Shown here in pieces: positions 27,940 through 36,810 of a stretch of DNA of 64,000 nt; the first letter of the stretch is position 1, and each line of letters opens with the position of its first letter. A model generated the notes under the pieces. It was given only the letters and a program-made list of their open reading frames with translations. It made no database searches and had not been told where the DNA came from. The stretch spans positions 3,579,001-3,643,000 of the forward strand of contig NC_009719.1 in the NCBI RefSeq assembly GCF_000017565.1, given 5' to 3'. The translations under genes were made by a program, and so were the position numbers. Source of the stretch: Parvibaculum lavamentivorans DS-1 (lineage in GTDB: Bacteria > Pseudomonadota > Alphaproteobacteria > Parvibaculales > Parvibaculaceae).

Positions 27940-27947
27940 TTTTCTTT
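27940..27947. repeat. Target-site duplication, left copy
   Basis: TTTTCTTT directly precedes the left inverted repeat of the IS1595-family element and is repeated after the right end. An 8-bp duplication is usual for that family. Confidence 0.9.
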
Positions 27948-29079
27948 GGCGCAATTCTACTTAAGTGTGGATGAGCGCCAGAATGTATTGTTTTAGAAAG
28001 GTTTGGGCCATAGCGTTGTCTCTCCGCTTACGGAGGGGCCCATGGACGCCGTCCGGTTCGAACGCCTGAAGGCGCGAGTTGCGAGAGAACTGACGCCCGA
28101 GCAGTGCGTCGAGCTCGGGGAGGTGGTCCAGGCCGCCGCCGCATCGCGGCTGGCCGATGTCGCGCTTGCGCGCCGTTCGGCGGCCGTGAGCAGCCGACGC
28201 GGATGTCCGCATTGCGGTCATGACGACATCGTGAAACACGGCCGCGATCGCGGAGGCAGGCAGCGATTTCGCTGCCGCCGGAGCGGCTCATCCGGCTGCG
28301 GCCAAACCTTCAACGCCCTCACCGGCACCGCCTTCACCCGTATGCGCAAGCCGGAGAAGTGGGCTGCCTACGCCCGCATGATGGCCACCGGCTTCAAGTC
28401 GGTCGACGACGTGAAGACGAGCGGGCTTGGCATCTCGCGGCTGACCGCCTGGCGCTGGCGTCATCGCCTCTTGCGCGCCCAGGCGCTGCGGCAGGCCGAA
28501 CGGGTGGGAGGCGTCATCGAGGCCGATGAAACCTACTTTTTGAGTTCCTACAAGGGACACCGGGGCTGGCAGAACGGGAATCCGCCGGAGAACCGCCCGC
28601 CGCGCTACCGCGGAGGCCCGGCCATCAACAGGGGACTCTCCAGCGAGCAAATCCCCGTGCTCACGGCGCTCGACAACGCCGGCGGCATCATCGAGGAAGT
28701 GCTGCCAAACCGCGCCGCCATCGCTCCCGCGCTTCAGGGGCGTATCGCGCCGGGCTCCGTTCTCTGCTCCGACGGGCACAAGGCCTATGTCAGCGCAGCG
28801 GTGAAAGCGGGCTCGGAACATCGCCGCATCATGACCCCGAAGAAGACGCAGGCAACGAAGGCCGTTGGCGGAAAACCTCGCCGCCCCGGACGGCTCGGGC
28901 TCGGTCATGTGAATGCCCATCACGAGCGCACGAAGACCTTCGTCAACCGGCAGGTGCGCGGCGTCTCGACCCGGCATCTTCCGTTCTATCTCGGCTGGCT
29001 TCGGGCGCTCCGGAGGCCCGACTTCTCGCCGGAGGCCCTCATCGATGAGGCGTTATCCACACTTAAGTAGAATTGCGCC
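27948..29079 (+). mobile_element. IS1595-family insertion sequence, intact
   Basis: A 1132-bp element bounded by perfect 25-bp terminal inverted repeats, each reading inward from GGCGCAATTCTACTTAAG. An 8-bp direct repeat TTTTCTTT flanks it. It holds one transposase gene whose stop codon lies inside the right repeat. It sits between the PIB-4 ATPase and the end of the czc operon, in non-coding DNA, so it breaks no gene. Perfect ends and duplication suggest recent insertion. Confidence 0.95.
28042..29070 (+). CDS. IS1595-family transposase
   Basis: A 342-residue DDE-type transposase. An N-terminal zinc ribbon (CPHCGHDDIVKHGRDRGGRQRFRC) precedes a helix-turn-helix (GLGISRLTAWRWRHRLL), and the catalytic domain contains GVIEADETYF, VLCSDGHKAY and NAHHERTKTFVNR. 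This order matches the ISXO2-like domain of IS1595 elements. The ATG follows a GGAGGGGCC ribosome-binding site. The TAG stop is part of the right terminal repeat. Confidence 0.92.
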   Translation: MDAVRFERLKARVARELTPEQCVELGEVVQAAAASRLADVALARRSAAVSSRRGCPHCGHDDIVKHGRDRGGRQRFRCRRSGSSGCGQTFNALTGTAFTRMRKPEKWAAYARMMATGFKSVDDVKTSGLGISRLTAWRWRHRLLRAQALRQAERVGGVIEADETYFLSSYKGHRGWQNGNPPENRPPRYRGGPAINRGLSSEQIPVLTALDNAGGIIEEVLPNRAAIAPALQGRIAPGSVLCSDGHKAYVSAAVKAGSEHRRIMTPKKTQATKAVGGKPRRPGRLGLGHVNAHHERTKTFVNRQVRGVSTRHLPFYLGWLRALRRPDFSPEALIDEALSTLK

Positions 29080-29087
29080 TTTTCTTT
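29080..29087. repeat. Target-site duplication, right copy
   Basis: TTTTCTTT directly after the right inverted repeat, identical to the copy on the left side of the element. Confidence 0.9.
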
Positions 29088-29122
29088 TCATTCCGGATCC
29101 TCGGAGAAGCGTCGAAAGATGC

Positions 29123-29155
29123 CCCCCGGCCGGGACACGGAAGCCCGGCCGGGGG
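29123..29155 (-). terminator. Probable terminator of the czc operon
   Basis: A perfect twelve-base-pair GC-only stem (CCCCCGGCCGGG) around a nine-base loop, 28 bases past the czcA stop. The T content after the stem on the minus strand is modest, so efficiency is uncertain. Confidence 0.6.
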
Positions 29156-29182
29156 TGCCGCCATCGGGTCCGCACGGACCCG

Positions 29183-32100
29183 TCAGGCTGCTCGTTCTTC
29201 TTCGTCCCGCGCATGGGCGAGGCGGTAGATCGCGGGCAGCACGAGCAGCGTGAGGATGGTGGAGGACAGGATGCCGCCGATCACCACCGTGGCGAGCGGG
29301 CGCTGCACCTCCGCGCCCGCGCTTGTCGCCAGCGCCATAGGCACGAAGCCGAGCGAGGCAACGAGCGCCGTCATCAGCACCGGGCGGAGCCGCGTCATGG
29401 CCCCCTGCCGGATCGCTTCATCGAGGGGAAGACCCCGCGCCCGCAGGTTCTTGATGAAGCTGATGATGACGAGGCCGTTCAGCACCGCGACGCCCGAGAG
29501 CGCGATGAAGCCGACGCCTGCCGAGATCGAGAGCGGCATGCCCCGAAGCGCCAGCGCCGCGAGCCCGCCCGTGAGCGCGAGCGGTACGCCCGAGAAAACG
29601 AGCAGCGCGTCCCTCGCCGTGCCGAGGCTCGCGAAGAGCAAAGCGAAGATCAGCACCAGCGCTGCGGGCACGACGATGGAAAGCCGCTTCGCCGCCGAGA
29701 CGAGCTGCTCGAACTGCCCGCCCCATTCGAACCAGTAGCCGGGCGGCAATTGCACCTGCGCCGCCACGGCAGCCCGCGCCTCGTCCACGAAGGAGCCGAG
29801 GTCGCGCTCGCGGATATTGGCCGTCACCGTGATCCGCCGCTTGCCGTTCTCGCGGCTGATCTGGTTCGGTCCGGGCGCGAGGGCGATCTCCGCCACCTCG
29901 CGGAGCGGTACGACGCGCGGCATGCCTTCGCCGAAGGGTGAATAGGAGGCAGGCGCGAAACGGTCCTCCGCTTCATGTGCCGGCGGTAGCGGAATCGGCA
30001 GTTCCCGCAGGCGGTCCATATCCTGCCGGAGTGTCTCAGGCAGGCGCACGAAAACGGGCGTACGCCAATCTCCTTCATAAAAGGTACCTGCCCGCGCGCC
30101 GCCTATCGCCGCCTGCACGACCGTCTGTATCTCCGCGACGGAGAGCCCGAAGCGGGCCGCCACATCGCGCTTCACCTCGATGGAGAGGACGGGAAGCCCC
30201 TCCACCTGCTCCACCTGCACGTCGGTCGCGCCTTCGATCCGTTGAACGATAGCGGCCACCTCGTTCGCAGAGGCGAGGAGCTTGTCCATATCGTCGCCGA
30301 ATATCTTGATGCCGACATCCGAACGGACGCCCGAGATGAGCTCGTTGAAGCGGAGCTCGATGGGCTGCGAGACCTCGTAATTCGCTCCCGGTATGGCGGC
30401 GAGCTTCTCGTCTATCTCCTGCAGAAGCTCGGCTTTCCGCTTGCGCGGGTTCGGCCAGGAGGAGCGCGGTTCGATCATCACATAGGCGTCCGAGATGCTG
30501 GGCGGCATAGGGTCGGTTGCAACTTCCGCCGTGCCCGTCCTTGCGAAGACCTCCCGCACTTCGGGAAGCTCGATCAGTGCCCTTTCGACCTGTTTCTGCA
30601 TCTCCACCGATTGCGTAAGGCTCGTGCCCGGCATGCGGAGCACCTGCACCGCAACGTCGCCCTCGTCGAGCCTCGGGATGAACTCGGTGCCGAAGCGCGT
30701 CGCGCCGAGCGCGGCCACGAGCACGAGCGCCGCCGCCGCGATGGCGATTGTCTTCTGACGGCCAAGCGCGAAGCGAAGTGCTGGCTGGTAACCCTTCTGC
30801 GCCCAGCGCATGATGAGGCTCTCCTTCTCCTCCACATCGCCGCGCACGAAAATGGCGATGGCCGCCGGAACGAAAGTGACCGCCAGCGCCATTGCCCCGA
30901 GAAGCGCGAGGACGACCGTGACCGCCATAGGCGTGAACATTTTTCCTTCCACGCCGGTCAATGTGAGGATCGGCAGATAGACGACCGTGATGATGAAGGA
31001 GCCGAACATGGCCGGCGTTATCACCTCGCGCGTCGCGTCCACCACCACAGCGAAGCGTTCGTCGAGGCCGAGTGTGCGCCCCAGATGCTTCCGTTCTTCG
31101 GAAAGACGTCTCAAGCAATTCTCTGTGATGATGACGGCGCCATCCACGATCAGGCCGAAGTCGATGGCGCCGAGGCTCATCAGGTTGGCGCTGATGCGGT
31201 ACTCCACCATGCCCGTCACCGCGATCAGCATGGAAAGCGGAATGACAGCGGCGGTGATGAGCGCCGCCCGGATACTTCGCAACAGCATGAAAAGGACAAC
31301 GATGACGAGCACCGCGCCTTCCACGAGATTGTTACGGACGGTGGCGATGGTCTTCTGGACGAGATCGGTGCGGTCGTAGAGCGTTTCGATTGTCACGCCG
31401 TCGGGCAGGTTTCGCTCGATCTGCTTCAGCTTGCCGCGAACGGCGCTTGCCACTTCGCGGCTGTTCTCGCCCATCAGCATCACAGCGGTGCCGAGAACGG
31501 TTTCCTCGCCGTCATGCGTCGCCGCGCCGGTGCGGAGCTCCTTGCCGAAGGTCACTTCCGCGACATCGTGGATATAGATTGGCCTGCCATTATGCGTGCC
31601 GAGCAGCACCTCGCCGAACTCCGCCGCATCGCCAAGCTGGCCCGGCAGGCGGATCAGATATTGCTCTCCGTTCCGCTCGATATAGCCCGCGCCCTGATTG
31701 ACGTTGTTGTCCTCGAGCGCCTTCGCGACATCGGCGAAGGAGAGATTGAAGGAGGTGAGCCGGTAAGGGTCGGGCACGACATGGATCTGCCGCTCATAAC
31801 CGCCGATGGCATTTACCTCGACCACGCCCGGAACGGTGCGCAGTTGCGGACGCACCATCCAGTCATGGATCGCGCGCAGGTCCGAGAGCGTATAGGGCAC
31901 GCCTTCAGCATTGCGCGCATCCGGAGCGGCCTCCATGCGGTACATGTAGATTTCGCCGAGGCCGGTCGAAACCGGGCCCATGGCCGTTTCGACGTCGGGC
32001 GGCAACTCGCCGGAAACGGCCTGAATACGTTCGCCAATCAACTGCCGCGCGCGGTAGATGTCCGTGCCGTCCACGAAGACGACCGTGACCTGCGACAGGC

Positions 32101-32365
32101 CGTAGCGCGAAAGCGAGCGCGTGTAGTCGAGGCCGGGCAGGCCGCCCATCGCCGTTTCCAGCGGAAAGGTGATGCGCTGCTCCACCTCGACGGGAGAATA
32201 GCCGGGCGCGGAGGTGTTGATCTGCACCTGGACATTGGTGATGTCCGGCACGGCGTCGATCGGCAGGCGCGTGAAATTATAGGCGCCGAAGCCCGCGACG
32301 AAGGCGACCGTCAGCAGCACCAGCCAGCGGTGCCTGACGCAGAAGGAGACGATTGCAGGTATCAT
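29183..32365 (-). CDS. czcA: HME-RND metal efflux pump inner-membrane subunit (CzcA type)
   Basis: A 1060-residue proton-driven transporter forming the inner part of a tripartite pump that exports divalent metals across both membranes. The fold is that of the RND superfamily: twelve membrane helices and two large periplasmic loops. The fourth helix carries DFGLIVDGAVIITEN, with both aspartates and the glutamate of the CzcA proton path. Monovalent-copper pumps (CusA) lack this pattern, so Zn, Co, Cd or Ni is the expected substrate. It is the last of three genes, after the adaptor and the outer-membrane factor. Confidence 0.92.
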   Translation of the reverse strand: MIPAIVSFCVRHRWLVLLTVAFVAGFGAYNFTRLPIDAVPDITNVQVQINTSAPGYSPVEVEQRITFPLETAMGGLPGLDYTRSLSRYGLSQVTVVFVDGTDIYRARQLIGERIQAVSGELPPDVETAMGPVSTGLGEIYMYRMEAAPDARNAEGVPYTLSDLRAIHDWMVRPQLRTVPGVVEVNAIGGYERQIHVVPDPYRLTSFNLSFADVAKALEDNNVNQGAGYIERNGEQYLIRLPGQLGDAAEFGEVLLGTHNGRPIYIHDVAEVTFGKELRTGAATHDGEETVLGTAVMLMGENSREVASAVRGKLKQIERNLPDGVTIETLYDRTDLVQKTIATVRNNLVEGAVLVIVVLFMLLRSIRAALITAAVIPLSMLIAVTGMVEYRISANLMSLGAIDFGLIVDGAVIITENCLRRLSEERKHLGRTLGLDERFAVVVDATREVITPAMFGSFIITVVYLPILTLTGVEGKMFTPMAVTVVLALLGAMALAVTFVPAAIAIFVRGDVEEKESLIMRWAQKGYQPALRFALGRQKTIAIAAAALVLVAALGATRFGTEFIPRLDEGDVAVQVLRMPGTSLTQSVEMQKQVERALIELPEVREVFARTGTAEVATDPMPPSISDAYVMIEPRSSWPNPRKRKAELLQEIDEKLAAIPGANYEVSQPIELRFNELISGVRSDVGIKIFGDDMDKLLASANEVAAIVQRIEGATDVQVEQVEGLPVLSIEVKRDVAARFGLSVAEIQTVVQAAIGGARAGTFYEGDWRTPVFVRLPETLRQDMDRLRELPIPLPPAHEAEDRFAPASYSPFGEGMPRVVPLREVAEIALAPGPNQISRENGKRRITVTANIRERDLGSFVDEARAAVAAQVQLPPGYWFEWGGQFEQLVSAAKRLSIVVPAALVLIFALLFASLGTARDALLVFSGVPLALTGGLAALALRGMPLSISAGVGFIALSGVAVLNGLVIISFIKNLRARGLPLDEAIRQGAMTRLRPVLMTALVASLGFVPMALATSAGAEVQRPLATVVIGGILSSTILTLLVLPAIYRLAHARDEEERAA

Positions 32366-32376
32366 GTTTCATCTCC

Positions 32377-33483
32377 TCAATGCGAATGCGCGGCGGCGTT
32401 CTTGCCCGCCTCGGCCTTGAGGAGGAAGGCATTGCCCGCGACATAGGATGCGCCTGCATCGAGCCCTTCGAGGATTTCGATGCGGACGCCGTCGCTCCGG
32501 CCGGTCTTCACCGGCGCCCGCTCGAAGGAGCCTTCCTCGCCCGGCACATAGACGAATGCCGCCGCACCGTCATGGAGGATCGCCTCGCGCTTCACCGTCA
32601 CCGGCGCCGCTAAGGGTTCCTGCATCACCGAGGCCGTAACAAAAAGTCCGGGCTGAAGATGGCCCTCCGGGTTCGCGACCGTCGCGCGGGCGAGTACGCT
32701 CTGCGTGTCCTGCGCGGCGATAGGCGACACATAGGAAATCACCGCCTCGACCTCGCCGCCGCCATTCTCCGATGGAAAAACGACACGCTGTCCCTCGCGG
32801 ATGAGGCCGGCATCGTGGCGATGAACCTGAAGATCGAGCCAGACGGTCGAAAGATCGGCGACGACCATCAGCGGATCGTCCGTTCCCGCGAACTGGCCGG
32901 GCACGACATTTCCGAGGATGACGCGCCCGGAAACGGAAGCGATGAGCGGATAGGCGCGCAGGCTCTCGTTGCTTTCAATGGTCGCCAGAATGTCTCCCCG
33001 CTCCACGCGGTCGCCAAGGCGCTTGTTCACACCGATCACGATCCCCGGAAAGCGCGGCACGACATGGACAAGCCTGTCGAGATCGGGCCTGACGATACCG
33101 AAAAGATTGAGCGAGGGGCGGAGCATGCCCGGCCCCGCCTCGGCGATTTCCAGCCGTGCGTTGCCGATCTGCGCAGGCGTCAGCGTTACATGACCATCTT
33201 CATGCTCGTCATGCTCGTCGTCATGGCTGTGCCCGTGGCCGCTCTCGTCATGTCCATCCTCTTCGTCGTGGCCGTGACCGTCATGGGCGTCCTCGCCATG
33301 AGCGTCGTGCTCCTCTTCGCTTTCACTCCCATCACGATGGTCGTGATGTTCCTCCACGGCCTTGTCGCCGCCATGGTCATGATCGCGGTCGCCCTGTGCC
33401 AGGGCGGGCGATATGGCGAGGGCGACAGCCAGGCCCGAAGCGAGCAACCGGCGCGCCAGGATTTCCGTCTTGATCGTTTTCAT
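32377..33483 (-). CDS. czcB: Periplasmic adaptor subunit of the metal efflux pump (CzcB type)
   Basis: A 368-residue membrane-fusion protein linking CzcA and CzcC. A signal segment (LLASGLAVALAISPALA) is followed by about 65 residues dominated by His, Asp and Glu, which probably bind metal in the periplasm. The barrel-sandwich hybrid follows (VHVVPRFPGIVIGVNKRLGD; GDILATIESNESL), then beta-barrel domains. The C-terminus is again His-containing (AAAHSH). Its ATG overlaps the czcC stop by four bases. Confidence 0.9.
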   Translation of the reverse strand: MKTIKTEILARRLLASGLAVALAISPALAQGDRDHDHGGDKAVEEHHDHRDGSESEEEHDAHGEDAHDGHGHDEEDGHDESGHGHSHDDEHDEHEDGHVTLTPAQIGNARLEIAEAGPGMLRPSLNLFGIVRPDLDRLVHVVPRFPGIVIGVNKRLGDRVERGDILATIESNESLRAYPLIASVSGRVILGNVVPGQFAGTDDPLMVVADLSTVWLDLQVHRHDAGLIREGQRVVFPSENGGGEVEAVISYVSPIAAQDTQSVLARATVANPEGHLQPGLFVTASVMQEPLAAPVTVKREAILHDGAAAFVYVPGEEGSFERAPVKTGRSDGVRIEILEGLDAGASYVAGNAFLLKAEAGKNAAAHSH

Positions 33484-34769
33484 TGTGCATCTCCTTCGGC
33501 CGCTTCTTCCTTGCCGGAAAGGCCGGTCAGAATTTCGATGGAGGCCAGCGCATTACGGCAGGCGAGAAGGGCCTCCGTTTCCTGCATCCGGCTGTCGGCG
33601 CTGGTCTGCAGCGCATCGAGAAGATCGAGTACGCCAAAACGGCCCGCGAGATAGCCTTCGCGGATTGCGGCGGATGTTTTTGCCGATGTGGGGACGACCG
33701 ATCTGCCAAGCCGCTCCGCTTCACGGCAACGGCTGCTGTAGGTCTGATGCGACTGTTGCAATTCGCGGGCGAGTTCCACCCTCGTTCGCCGCGCATCGAG
33801 ATCGGCTTGCACGACGCGGCTCGATGCGGCGTCGATATTGCCCTGATTGCGGTCGAAGACGGAGATAGGAATGGAGACGGAGAAGAGGAACGCGCTTTCG
33901 TCCGTTCCTGCGAAATGGCGGGCGCCTGCGCCCAGCGTCACATCCGGATAGGCATTCGACTTTTCCAGGTCGAAGGCCGCGCGGCGCACACTCACGGTCT
34001 GTTGTCCGCCCAGCACCGCCGGATGGCTGTCGAGCATGGCTTCGAGTTCGTCGAGGCCGGGAAGCGGCGTTGCCGGAACGGCGAAAGCGCCCTCGGCGCG
34101 TAACGGACGATAGGCGCTCTCCGACCAGAGGGCGAGCAGTGTTTGCTGTGCCGTGCGCAACTCGGCCTGTTTCGTCCCCGCCCTGATCTCGGCGAGATCG
34201 AGTGCGAGCAATCCGCGATTGAGATCGGCTTCTGAAGAAGCTCCCCGTTCGAAGCGCTGACGCAGCGCCGGCACGAGGCCGCGGACCCGCTCCGCCGCGG
34301 CCGAAGTCGTTTCCGCTTCTTGCTGTGCGGCAAGCAATCCGTTGAAGGCATGCGTTACCGCCTCGCGCAGGCGGCGCTCCACAACATCTCTTTCTGCGGC
34401 GGCGACCGCTTCCGAAAGGCGGGAGAGACGCTTCCTGTTTTCGCGCTTGCCGCCCGTTTCGATACGCTGCGTGAGGCCGAGCGTGACATCCGCCTCCTCC
34501 GTGCCGCGATAGAGGCCGGAGCCGAGCACATTCTCGACTTCGAGGCCGAGTTCGGGATTGGGCGGAAGCCCCGCTTGCCGCGCTTCTGCGGTTCGTTCAC
34601 CGATTGCCTCGAAAGCGATGCGCGCCTGCGTGTTCTGCGACAGCGCGATGGCGATGGCTTCGTCGAGCGTTACCGATGCCGTGTCCGACGCGAACACCGG
34701 CATCGCGAGTCCCGCCGACAGAAAAATGCCGGACAGGGCTCTCCGCCAAGGGCGGAATGAACCTTTCAT
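33480..34769 (-). CDS. czcC: TolC-family outer-membrane factor of the metal efflux pump (CzcC type)
   Basis: A 429-residue outer-membrane channel subunit. A signal peptide (ALSGIFLSAGLAMPVFA) precedes two OEP repeats with long amphipathic helices (LDEAIAIALSQNTQARIAFE; VQADLDARRTRVELARELQQ). PNPELGLEVENVLG is typical of CzcC/CusC proteins. It overlaps czcB and follows a small exported protein by 55 bases; the four genes are probably one transcript. Confidence 0.87.
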   Translation of the reverse strand: MKGSFRPWRRALSGIFLSAGLAMPVFASDTASVTLDEAIAIALSQNTQARIAFEAIGERTAEARQAGLPPNPELGLEVENVLGSGLYRGTEEADVTLGLTQRIETGGKRENRKRLSRLSEAVAAAERDVVERRLREAVTHAFNGLLAAQQEAETTSAAAERVRGLVPALRQRFERGASSEADLNRGLLALDLAEIRAGTKQAELRTAQQTLLALWSESAYRPLRAEGAFAVPATPLPGLDELEAMLDSHPAVLGGQQTVSVRRAAFDLEKSNAYPDVTLGAGARHFAGTDESAFLFSVSIPISVFDRNQGNIDAASSRVVQADLDARRTRVELARELQQSHQTYSSRCREAERLGRSVVPTSAKTSAAIREGYLAGRFGVLDLLDALQTSADSRMQETEALLACRNALASIEILTGLSGKEEAAEGDAQ

Positions 34770-34824
34770 GGATCACCTGTAGATAAAAGACATCGGGCGT
34801 CCCCGGACGGGAACGCGTTCAGGC

Positions 34825-35142
34825 TCAGGCGATCGCTATTTCTGGAGGGGGACCTTCGGGATAAAGCAGCCGGCTTGCAGCACTTTCGTCACCGGAAACG
34901 GGAACATGGCTCGTCGCGAGCGTCACCAGGAACTCGCTTCGGGGCACAAGCACGACATGCTGGAGAATGTGGCAGACATCGCAGATCGAGCCGGAAGTGG
35001 AATCCGCAGCGCGCTCCGTTCCTGTCGCATGAACGATGGCCTCGTTCGCCTCACCATAGAACGAGTCGGCGGATGCGCCAGCGGACAGGCACCCCCACAA
35101 AAGGCTGACGACAATGAGCTGGGCGAGGAAACGGGACATCAT
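34825..35142 (-). CDS. Small exported protein with a CxxCH motif, upstream of czcC
   Basis: A 105-residue protein I do not recognise as a named family. Residues 1-26 look like a signal peptide or lipoprotein-like leader (LIVVSLLWGCLSAGASA). The mature part contains ICDVCHILQHV, which is formally a CxxCH motif. One motif in so short a protein with no other cytochrome features points more to metal binding than to haem. It has the same orientation as czcCBA and probably begins that operon, so a metal-sensing or metal-buffering role is inferred. It resembles CzcI-type accessory proteins in position, not in sequence. Confidence 0.6.
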   Translation of the reverse strand: MMSRFLAQLIVVSLLWGCLSAGASADSFYGEANEAIVHATGTERAADSTSGSICDVCHILQHVVLVPRSEFLVTLATSHVPVSGDESAASRLLYPEGPPPEIAIA

Positions 35143-35264
35143 GCGATACTGACCAATTCTCGCGAAATTTCAACCCGTTCAGCCGAACGTTGCGAAAAGC
35201 CACATATGGAACCCGGGAGCGCGTTATCAACCTGAATGCGTGAAGGACATACCGGTGTGGGAGA

Positions 35265-35675
35265 CTACGAGCCTGCTGTTGATAGCGACTCGATGATTCT
35301 GCAGTCGGCAACTATCCCGCATTCGCACCGATCTATAATCCTGTCGAGTTCACCCTTGAGCGCGATAAGGTCGCTTATCTTTCTCTCGACCTCGTTTCGA
35401 CGTTCCCTGGCAACTGCATCGACGGCCGCACAGGACTGGCTGCGGTCGTCGGCGAGCATCAATAGCGTCCTGACCTGGTCGAGCGAGAAGCCGAGGTCGC
35501 GGGCACGCCTGATGAAGCTCAACCGGTCGAGATGTTCCTGTTCATAGGCACGATAATTGCCGTCGGTGCGCGAAGGTTCCGGCAAGAGACCGTTCTTCTC
35601 ATAGAAGCGGATCGTCTCGACTTTGGTGCCCGTCTGCCGCGCCAGATGGCCGATTGTCAGGATTTCCCGGTTCAT
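35265..35675 (-). CDS. MerR-family metal-responsive regulator (CadR/ZntR type)
   Basis: A 136-residue dimeric activator that twists a promoter with an over-long spacer. The winged helix is ILTIGHLARQTGTKVETIRFYEKNGLLP, followed by the dimer helix. The metal-site cysteines are Cys in RSQSCAAVD and the C-terminal CECGIVADCRIIESL, the pattern of Cd/Zn/Pb sensors. It is transcribed away from a truncated metal-ATPase gene, with a matching operator directly upstream. The czc operon lies downstream on the same strand, about 120 bases away. Confidence 0.87.
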   Translation of the reverse strand: MNREILTIGHLARQTGTKVETIRFYEKNGLLPEPSRTDGNYRAYEQEHLDRLSFIRRARDLGFSLDQVRTLLMLADDRSQSCAAVDAVARERRNEVERKISDLIALKGELDRIIDRCECGIVADCRIIESLSTAGS

Positions 35676-35678
35676 CGC

Positions 35679-35709
35679 TTGACCCTGTAGTTACTACAGG
35701 GTCTATCTA
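35679..35709 (+). promoter_or_regulatory. MerR-type promoter and operator
   Basis: TTGACC (35679-35684) and TATCTA (35704-35709) are separated by 19 bases, longer than the normal 17, as in MerR-activated promoters. Within the spacer ACCCTGTAG-TTA-CTACAGGGT is a perfect nine-base-pair dyad. It points to the truncated HMA gene, and the regulator's own ATG lies four bases from its left edge. Confidence 0.88.
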
Positions 35710-35741
35710 GTGCGTCACATCGAGTTTGTCGAGGTGACATC

Positions 35742-35999
35742 ATGGCGGCGACACGCCCCTACAAGCTGTATATCGACGGCATGGATTGCGCCGCCTGCGC
35801 ATTGAAAATCGAAAAGGCGATGTACCACCTGCCCGGCGTGAGCGATGTCGATGTCAGCCATGCAAACGGAACGCTTGCGCTGCAACTGGATGAGGATCGT
35901 ACCGCATCGTTCCTCATAGAGGAGAGAGTTCGATCGCTTGGCTACATCCCATTGGCCGGTCATGTGGAGCCGGAAACGAGACAGGCACTAGGGCGCTAA
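35742..35999 (+). pseudogene. Orphan heavy-metal-associated domain, probably the N-terminus of a truncated Zn/Cd ATPase
   Basis: An 85-residue frame with one HMA domain: YKLYIDGMDCAACALKIEKA with the CxxC metal site, then HLPGVSDVDVS and VRSLGYIPLAGH. This is how ZntA/CadA-type pumps begin, but the frame stops straight after the domain, and no pump follows. The MerR operator upstream shows it was once the controlled gene. Truncation coincides with the start of the conjugative-element DNA, so insertion or deletion there is a likely cause. It could still be expressed as a small metal-binding protein. Confidence 0.6.
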
Positions 36000-36810
36000 A
36001 TCCTTGTTTCCCAATCACATTCTTCGCCGCCGTGAGCAGCGAAGGCCTGAATTATAGCCTTGTTCTTCGCCCTCGGCAACAAAACTCATCCAACAACTTC
36101 CATCAGCGTCCAAGGACTGCCATTTCATCCCCTGACAACCGACGCAGAATACACGGCTACCAGAGGCCCGCCCCTGCAACGCCGCTCGACACTCAGGTCT
36201 CCTTGCGTCAGGAATGGCATCAGCATCGAACGTTGAGACCGCGCTTGGTTTGATGCCGTGCGCACCACAGCCCAAGGCTGTTCGTGATGAAGGCCAAGCG
36301 GCGAGCAAGGAAAGATGGGGCGCATGTTCACATCACCTGGTCAGCTGGCGACCGTGTGGGAGCGGCGCGCAACAGCCTCAAACTGGCCACAGCCCAGGAT
36401 CGCTGGATGCTATGTCGATATATCAGGATGCCAGAACAAGCATCACACGCGCGGTTTTCTCTGCGTCCCTCTGGACGTTGAGCAACGACTGCGCCCCAGC
36501 GCGACTTGTGAAACCGTAGGGATATCAGACCATAGCGAATCGGTCTTGATACGCCTGACGCACCCCATGACGCTGGCACCGTGAGCGCCATTGTCGAGCG
36601 TGCTTCTTCCTTGTTACTCGACGGGCCGGCAACTGGTCGATTCTTGCACATTGAGCAAGAGAGGGCCACCTGTGGCGGATGCCATGATCTCGTCCGCCCA
36701 CGTTCCGGGGCATTCGTCCCTGGCATCCGCCACAGGCATAACGACACAACAGCCCTTGGCAGGGCGAGAAAGGAGCCGGTGATGTAGCGCTTCCGAAAGG
36801 AGACGAAAAC
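36000..36810. other. Gene-free end of the conjugative element
   Basis: No supported gene in about 810 bases. It should contain the junction between resident DNA and the element. The clearest structure is an inverted repeat at 36669-36736. No tRNA 3' end is visible. Confidence 0.55.
36669..36736. repeat. 16-bp perfect inverted repeat with 36-base spacer
   Basis: CCTGTGGCGGATGCCA at 36669-36684 pairs exactly with TGGCATCCGCCACAGG at 36721-36736. It lies about 60 bases before the ribosome-binding site of the first element gene. It could be a leader hairpin, a protein-binding site or part of the recombination or transfer region. Confidence 0.75.

Noticed and set aside
29053-29061. Perfect DnaA-box match TTATCCACA
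   Set aside because: It falls across the right terminal repeat of the IS1595 element and stands alone without iterons, so it is incidental.
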